NCBI GenBank assembly: GCA_018400295.1
Contig: JAGYMZ010000023.1
Location: 1-39,021 of the forward strand
DNA: 39,021 nucleotides
DNA from: Bacteroidales bacterium
Lineage (GTDB): Bacteria > Bacteroidota > Bacteroidia > Bacteroidales > B18-G4
Direction: 5' to 3'
The stretch's first letter is position 1. Each line of letters starts with the position of its first letter. The notes beneath the pieces were generated by a model. It was not told the DNA's origin. It worked only from the letters and a program-made list of their open reading frames with translations, and made no database searches. This document shows, one piece after another, positions 34,982 to 39,021 of this stretch. Position numbers and translations under genes: made by a program.

Positions 34982-36472
34982 ATGAAAAACATGAACATTC
35001 TATGGGTAATCCCCATTATGATCGCCGTTCTTTTTGCAGGATGTAAGAAGGACGAGGAAGAAAACCTGCCCACCGAAGTAGAGGTATCTTTTAACGGAGA
35101 GCTTGTGGTCCCGTCCACACTGAAAACAGTTGTGATCCCGGATTGCACCGATGAGATCGTGGACTATGCCGAAATAGTGATTTCTAACGGTACCGATGAA
35201 GAAACCTATTATGTGGAAGTTTTTTACCTTACCATTGATGGCGTTGAAAAACCTTACACCCAATCCATCAAACTCGATTACGAACCCGGGATCACTTACA
35301 CGGTTGAGAAATTCCTTTTCATGGACGACAATGAAACCCCGGACGACACAAGCGATGATGTGATCATAGCGGCCACACCGGAAACCGGAAGCGATTTTGC
35401 AAGTTATATAAACAAACCGGTAAGTTTTCAAATTGCAGTTGAAGAATTCGAGAAAACACAAGTCCCTGTAGAAGTGATCTGCTTCCAGCCCGATATTTAC
35501 GATTCCTTTGGCTTCGTGTGGTTTATAGTGGATGAGGTCACCATCCGTGAAGAATGTTTCTTCGGCGACATTTGTGTGAAGAATCCGGATGAATACACCG
35601 GCTCACTATACGAAAACCAGTCCAACGGGTTGCAGATCGACATGCCGGCCATTGCCAAAATTGAGCTATACCGCAACGGGGATTTCGTGGCCGAATTCAA
35701 CAACGAATCATATTACGGTGAAGGGGCACCCTTGTGCGTAACCTATGCCGACTATGATGACACAGTGGATGTATTCGATTTCGTATTGTATATTCTTGTT
35801 AAAGACGGGGAGGATTTTAACTACAAGCATTTTAAAACCTGGACCATAGAAGACGACGAGATCATTCCCCAGGGAACAGACGGCATTGTAGACTATGTTC
35901 TTGGGACATGCGTTCCGGATGCGGATTATATCTTTAATCCTTACATGAACCTTCCCGCAACGGCAACCTTTGAAGTAGGGACTACTTATGCTCCCGGAAA
36001 TGAAGGCGGATATCTTGATGGCATTTTGAGCGATATTGGTGCCGGTTACGATATTTACAACGGGACATATGCATCGTGGTGCTTTGATTACCAGGTTACC
36101 ATAACGCCCGGAACATCCCATGATATGGATGTATACAGTTCACTCTATCTGGGAGACGCACCCGGCTTTGTCCAAACCAAAGAATGGAACCGCGCCAACT
36201 GGATCATGAACCACCTGGATTGGTACGATGGTTATACCTGGGCTGACATTCAAGGTGCTTTCTGGCTGCTTGATGGATGGAGCGGAAGCGCCCAGGGTGG
36301 CATGCCGGCGCTTTCAACCCTGACTTTTGCGCAAGACATGTACGATGATGCCATAACATACGGAGAAGACTATCTGCCCCTGCCCGGGGGATATGCCGCG
36401 GTTGTATTCGTGAAAGAAAATACCGGTGACGACCCGATCATCCAGACGGTATTCATCGTGGTTGATCCGTAA
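34982..36472 (+). CDS. Acidic lipoprotein, second of a tandem pair; candidate Cys-Gln thioester domain
   Basis: The 496-residue protein has a lipobox FAGC (C21), then Asp/Glu-rich sequence. The N-terminal part (to about 310) shares FLFMDDNETPDD, FGFVWFIVDE and CFFGDICVKNP with its neighbour. The C-terminal domain (about 342-490) has GGYLDGILS, WCFDYQVTITPGT (C367), VYSSLYLG, NWIMNHLDW, and DIQGAFWLLD (Q424), followed by PLPGGYAAVVFV. This order matches Cys-Gln thioester domains of surface adhesins, where C and Q form an internal bond that reacts with host or surface amines. In Bacteroidota a lipoprotein version would be an outer-membrane reactive anchor. It starts 68 bases after the first copy and ends before a strong terminator. 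The thioester call is an inference from motif order. Confidence 0.8.
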   Translation: MKNMNILWVIPIMIAVLFAGCKKDEEENLPTEVEVSFNGELVVPSTLKTVVIPDCTDEIVDYAEIVISNGTDEETYYVEVFYLTIDGVEKPYTQSIKLDYEPGITYTVEKFLFMDDNETPDDTSDDVIIAATPETGSDFASYINKPVSFQIAVEEFEKTQVPVEVICFQPDIYDSFGFVWFIVDEVTIREECFFGDICVKNPDEYTGSLYENQSNGLQIDMPAIAKIELYRNGDFVAEFNNESYYGEGAPLCVTYADYDDTVDVFDFVLYILVKDGEDFNYKHFKTWTIEDDEIIPQGTDGIVDYVLGTCVPDADYIFNPYMNLPATATFEVGTTYAPGNEGGYLDGILSDIGAGYDIYNGTYASWCFDYQVTITPGTSHDMDVYSSLYLGDAPGFVQTKEWNRANWIMNHLDWYDGYTWADIQGAFWLLDGWSGSAQGGMPALSTLTFAQDMYDDAITYGEDYLPLPGGYAAVVFVKENTGDDPIIQTVFIVVDP

Positions 36473-36495
36473 AAAGCAATAAACCTCATAACCTT

Positions 36496-36538
36496 AAAAA
36501 AAATCCCCGGTTCCGTCCCCGGAGCGGGGATTTTTTTT
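36496..36538 (+). terminator. Intrinsic terminator after the lipoprotein pair
   Basis: A-rich arm plus TCCCCG (36496-36509) pairs with CGGGGA plus T8 (36525-36538) around a 15-base loop, starting 23 bases after the stop at 36472. The symmetric A/T arms could let it work in both directions. Confidence 0.85.
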
Positions 36539-36599
36539 ATTGAGCGATGTATCGCTACATCTGACCATTCCTTGAGTAAACCTTTCCAAAAATTATTTG

Positions 36600-36607
36600 T
36601 TACTTTG
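36600..36607 (+). promoter_or_regulatory. Possible -7 element of the menA-like gene
   Basis: TTACTTTG differs from TAnnTTTG at one base and ends 26 bases before the ATG at 36634. TTGA at 36572-36575 is a distant -33 candidate. Confidence 0.3.
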
Positions 36608-36633
36608 TCGGAATATTCTAACGCATACGATCA

Positions 36634-37593
36634 ATGGAAAAGACAAAACACCCTTCTTTTGCTGAGCGCTGGTGGATATCTGTGCGGCCTTTCGCCTTCC
36701 CGGCCTCGACCATGCCGGTCATCTTCGGGACAGTGCTGGCGGTTGCCTATGGAGGATATCCGTTCAATGCACTGAACTTTGTCCTCGCCCTTTTTGGAAT
36801 GCTGTTCCTGCATTCGGGCGCAAACATATTAAGCGATATTTATGATTATAAAAAGGGGTTGGATAAAGTGCCCGAACCCACCAGCGGCGGGATTGTAAGG
36901 GGGTTTATTTCCATCAGGGAAGCAAAACAGGCCTCCCACCTTTTCTTTGCCACAGGTACGGCCATTGGCCTGTACCTTACATACATAACCGGCCCGGTAT
37001 TGCTTATCATCGGGATCGCCGGGCTCTTCATCGGGTATTTTTATACTTCCGGATCCAGGATGTCTATGAAATACAATGGATTGGGCGACTTCGCCGTTTT
37101 CATGGACTTTGGTATACTCGGGTCCCTGGGCGCATGGTATGTACAAACCGGGCAGTTGTCCTGGATACCCGTTCTCTGGGCCATACCCATGGCTACGCTT
37201 GTCATCGCGATCCTTCATGCCAACAACTGGCGGGACATACAGTCCGACAGGAAAGGAAAGATCTTTACGGTGGCTTCATTGCTTGGAGACAAACGATCCT
37301 TGCGATATTACGGATTCCTTATATACGGACCATTTCTGATGGTATTGTTCATGATCCTCGTACCGTATTTTCTAATTCCCGGGACCGACTTTATGCCTTT
37401 TACCTTTCTGATCACCTTGCTGGCCCTGCCCCTGGCGATCCGCTTGTGGAAAAAGGCACTGAACCGCAAGACACCCGAAATGCCGCTTGATTTCATTGGC
37501 CTGGACGGCGCAACCGCCAAACTGAACCTGACCTTCGGATTCCTATGTACCGCAGCCATCTTTGTCAATGCCCTGATCGAATACCTGGTCTGA
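36634..37593 (+). CDS. menA: UbiA-family prenyltransferase, probably 1,4-dihydroxy-2-naphthoate polyprenyltransferase
   Basis: The 319-residue protein has about eight to nine membrane spans and both aspartate-rich motifs of the UbiA superfamily. The first is N64-ILS-D68-IY-D71-YKKG and the second N197/N198-WR-D201-IQS-D205-RKG. The N-terminal WWISVRPFAFPASTMPVI and the GGIVRGFISI segment fit the MenA branch, which joins a polyprenyl chain to DHNA in menaquinone synthesis at the inner membrane. Other men genes are absent here, so the assignment to MenA over a related UbiA enzyme rests on sequence character only. The CPBP protease gene follows after 9 bases, likely in one operon. Confidence 0.8.
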   Translation: MEKTKHPSFAERWWISVRPFAFPASTMPVIFGTVLAVAYGGYPFNALNFVLALFGMLFLHSGANILSDIYDYKKGLDKVPEPTSGGIVRGFISIREAKQASHLFFATGTAIGLYLTYITGPVLLIIGIAGLFIGYFYTSGSRMSMKYNGLGDFAVFMDFGILGSLGAWYVQTGQLSWIPVLWAIPMATLVIAILHANNWRDIQSDRKGKIFTVASLLGDKRSLRYYGFLIYGPFLMVLFMILVPYFLIPGTDFMPFTFLITLLALPLAIRLWKKALNRKTPEMPLDFIGLDGATAKLNLTFGFLCTAAIFVNALIEYLV

Positions 37594-37602
37594 ACCTGAT
37601 TT

Positions 37603-38256
37603 ATGATGCAGCACATATCCATAAGCAAGCCGGTATTTTTGCTACTGAACATCCTGGCCGCCGTATTATTCATTCCGTTGTTCATGGTTCAGCAGCTCGG
37701 CCCGCTGGATTTCTGGTGGTGGATGAGCTTTAACCTCATCATCCTGACCAGTCTGGCTTTTTCCCTCGACAAATCCTATCGCCCTTTCCTGACCGAAGAC
37801 CTCGGAAAAGCAGCCGGCAAGAAAGTTTTGACAGGCCTGGCGTCAGCCCTGATCCTGTATGGTGTTTTTTTTGCAGGAAACTATTTGTCGCGCCGCATGT
37901 TCGATTTTGCCGGAGAAGGCATACAGGGCGTGTATGACTTCAAAGGGGACGCCGGATCATTCCGGATCGTTTTTTTAATGGCCTTCATCATTGGCCCGGG
38001 TGAAGAACTTTTCTGGCGGGGCTTTTTGCAGCGCCATTTCCAGGAAAAGACCAGCAAAATCACCGGATTCATTATCGCCACCGCCATATACACCGGCATA
38101 CATGTGTTCACCGGCAACATCATGCTCATCCTCGCCGCCCTCTTTGCCGGGCTGTTCTGGGGCTGGATGTACATGAAGTACCGCTCCATGGTGATGAACA
38201 TCGTCAGCCATACCGTTTGGGATGTGGTGGTGTTTATAGTCTTTCCGTTTGCCTGA
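37603..38256 (+). CDS. CPBP-family intramembrane glutamic endopeptidase
   Basis: The 217-residue protein has about six to seven membrane spans and intact CPBP motifs: EExxxR is E134-E135-LFW-R139 within GPGEELFWRGFLQ, then H167 in GIHVFTG and H203 in VSHTVWD. Related enzymes (Rce1/Abi type) cleave within the membrane, for example CaaX peptides or bacteriocin-type substrates. Its gene begins with an ATG-ATG pair 9 bases after the menA-like stop. It is an active-looking counterpart to the QQ-variant at 8784. Substrate is unknown. Confidence 0.87.
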   Translation: MMQHISISKPVFLLLNILAAVLFIPLFMVQQLGPLDFWWWMSFNLIILTSLAFSLDKSYRPFLTEDLGKAAGKKVLTGLASALILYGVFFAGNYLSRRMFDFAGEGIQGVYDFKGDAGSFRIVFLMAFIIGPGEELFWRGFLQRHFQEKTSKITGFIIATAIYTGIHVFTGNIMLILAALFAGLFWGWMYMKYRSMVMNIVSHTVWDVVVFIVFPFA

Positions 38257-38599
38257 AAACTTCGAATATCGAATATCGTTCAATCCTCACGTCGCGCAAT
38301 CATTGAGGCGGATTGAGGGTGCAGGGATTACACAGAGATGCTCAGAGGTTTTTGAAATTCATAGAGGTCAATGCCACAAAGGCACAGAGACACGAAGATG
38401 CACATCACATCATTGCTTAGGACTTATACCTATAACATTAGGCAATTCCCAAAAAACATTGTTGGAATTATCAAAGAATCCCGTTTCCAGACCACATTTA
38501 TAGGCTTTTGCCTTGATCATGGTGCTTGGGTCTATGAAAACATAAGAAATTGCCGGATTATTATTATCTTTATACCCTAACAAAGATCAATCAACGAAC
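38257..38599. repeat. 343-bp spacer with degenerate CACAGAG-type repeat
   Basis: At about 38320-38400 the sequence is low-complexity and roughly 10-11-base periodic: tacacagagatgctcagagg, then ccacaaaggcacagagacac. Such CACAGAG/CACAAAG tracts are a familiar intergenic feature of Bacteroidota genomes, and their antisense translations read like LCLCG strings. The remainder up to the antitoxin start shows no supported gene. Confidence 0.5.
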
Positions 38600-38812
38600 A
38601 TGAATAATCAGGATAAAATATTAAAAGAGGCTTTAAATTTGAGTGCAAAGGAAAAAGCAGAGCTGATTGATAAATTACTTTCCAGCCTGGATGAACCGGA
38701 TAAAAGAATTGATGACCTGTGGGCAAAAGAAGTAGAAGATAGAATAGATGCATATGATCAGGGTAAGATCAGATCTGTTACATTGAACGAAGTTCTCGCT
38801 AAATATAAATAG
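38600..38812 (+). CDS. Addiction-module antitoxin (TIGR02574-like)
   Basis: The 70-residue protein matches the small antitoxins of the putative addiction-module component family: ILKEALNLSAKEKAELIDKL, LLSSLDEPD, then DDLWAKEVEDRIDAYDQGKI and a C-terminal LNEVLAKYK. These are usually followed directly by a ParE/RelE-type toxin. A toxin start (MQIRFLEVA) does follow, 6 bases after this stop, but is truncated. So the antitoxin seems intact and its toxin lost, leaving an orphan antitoxin. Confidence 0.87.
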   Translation: MNNQDKILKEALNLSAKEKAELIDKLLSSLDEPDKRIDDLWAKEVEDRIDAYDQGKIRSVTLNEVLAKYK

Positions 38813-38818
38813 TGAATT

Positions 38819-38902
38819 ATGCAGATTCGCTTTTTAGAAGTTGCTGTTTTTGGCAACGGCTACACTTGCATGTTCTTCGAGATAGTAGTAAATATTTTGT
38901 AA
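38819..38902 (+). pseudogene. Truncated ParE-type toxin, 5' remnant
   Basis: The ATG at 38819 opens MQIRFLEVA, the usual N-terminus of toxins paired with TIGR02574-like antitoxins. After about nine residues the frame loses family character and stops at 38900-38902, giving 27 residues instead of about 95-100. The rest overlaps, antisense, the second toxin remnant (38834-38959). The gene was probably lost by a deletion. Confidence 0.7.
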
Positions 38903-38959
38903 CATTTGCGATGCAAAGGCAGACCATATAATCTTCCTTTTACCACTTTTTTGATTCAT
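38834..38959 (-). pseudogene. Truncated RelE/ParE-type toxin from an opposing module
   Basis: From the ATG at 38959 the minus strand encodes 41 residues, MNQKSGKRKIIWSAFA then SQMLQNIYYYLEEHASVAVAK, which match the N-terminal helices of RelE/ParE toxins. It then ends at a TAA (38836-38834), where a full toxin would continue for some 55-60 residues. Its start overlaps the end of the upstream antitoxin-like gene. The break falls where the plus-strand toxin remnant begins, so both toxins were cut at one junction. Confidence 0.7.
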
Positions 38960-39021
38960 CCTCCAACTGGTCTTGTGAGATTATATTTCCTTTTTCATAA
39001 TCATTATTTGACCTTTTTTCT
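38940..39021 (-). CDS. Antitoxin-like protein, C-terminal fragment (N-terminus outside window)
   Basis: The minus strand from the window edge reads NDYEKGNIISQDQLEDESKKW and stops at 38942-38940. This is the typical acidic C-terminal tail of small antitoxins that precede RelE/ParE toxins. The stop overlaps the toxin start at 38959 by 20 bases, a usual TA coupling. The N-terminal half is beyond the right edge. Confidence 0.6.
   Translation of the reverse strand, partial: EKRSNNDYEKGNIISQDQLEDESKKW

Noticed and set aside
38430-38590. Minus-strand open stretch reading SYVFIDPSTMIKAKAYKCGL before the antitoxin
   Set aside because: It lacks a convincing start and no family was recognised; chance openness in AT-rich DNA is likely.

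Overview
The window looks like a chromosomal stretch of a free-living, probably anaerobic member of the Bacteroidota. Five intact secreted proteins carry the C-terminal sorting domain of the type IX secretion system (T9SS; YPNP/HPNP/FPNP core). Many upstream regions hold the Bacteroidota -7 element TAnnTTTG. FG-GAP, delta-60, GEVED and sortilin-like propeller families, which are common in this phylum, are also present. No rRNA, tRNA, CRISPR array, integrase or intact transposase was recognised.

Layout. 1-2470 is a decay zone: a partial MNT-type nucleotidyltransferase, a frameshifted T9SS-tail remnant, a DUF4143-type AAA ATPase and a GEVED-domain remnant. 2429-9425 holds a multi-pass membrane protein with an SH3-like domain and a zinc ribbon, a small T9SS protein paired with a tail-fibre-like surface protein, an orphan membrane protein, a nitronate monooxygenase-like flavoprotein and a CPBP-like membrane protein whose catalytic glutamates are glutamines. 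9485-14547 is mostly minus strand: a DUF6320-like zinc-ribbon membrane protein with an HxxxDG acyltransferase, an FG-GAP/UnbV T9SS protein and a short-chain dehydrogenase. 14766-23087 holds an ATP-cone/Mrr-like nuclease, a secreted endonuclease I, a STAS-domain protein with a small membrane protein, a protein-L-isoaspartate methyltransferase, a beta-lactamase-fold T9SS protein and a delta-60 repeat T9SS protein. 23286-29981 holds a large sortilin-like propeller protein, an MMPL/RND exporter and its LolA-like partner.

30113-33031 is a compact minus-strand operon: a DUF134 regulator, a NifX/ORP-like cluster-binding protein, two MinD-type ATPases with inserted 2x[4Fe-4S] ferredoxin domains, and a VOC protein. 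It resembles the orange-protein (ORP) Mo/Cu-cluster operons of anaerobes. A perfect 16-bp palindrome sits directly upstream of its likely -7 box. Divergent from it, 33411-36472 encodes two tandem paralogous lipoproteins. Their C-terminal domain looks like a Cys-Gln thioester domain: the second copy has both residues, and the first has Asn in place of Cys. A strong terminator follows. 36634-38256 encodes a MenA-like prenyltransferase and a CPBP protease with intact catalytic motifs.

The right edge (38600-39021) holds two convergent toxin-antitoxin modules whose toxin genes are both cut short and run into each other, which looks like a deletion scar.

Best candidates for new biology are the tandem thioester-like lipoproteins, the ORP-like operon with its palindromic operator, the fused toxin scar and the ATP-cone/Mrr nuclease. 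All family calls come from reading motifs and protein character by eye; no database search was run.
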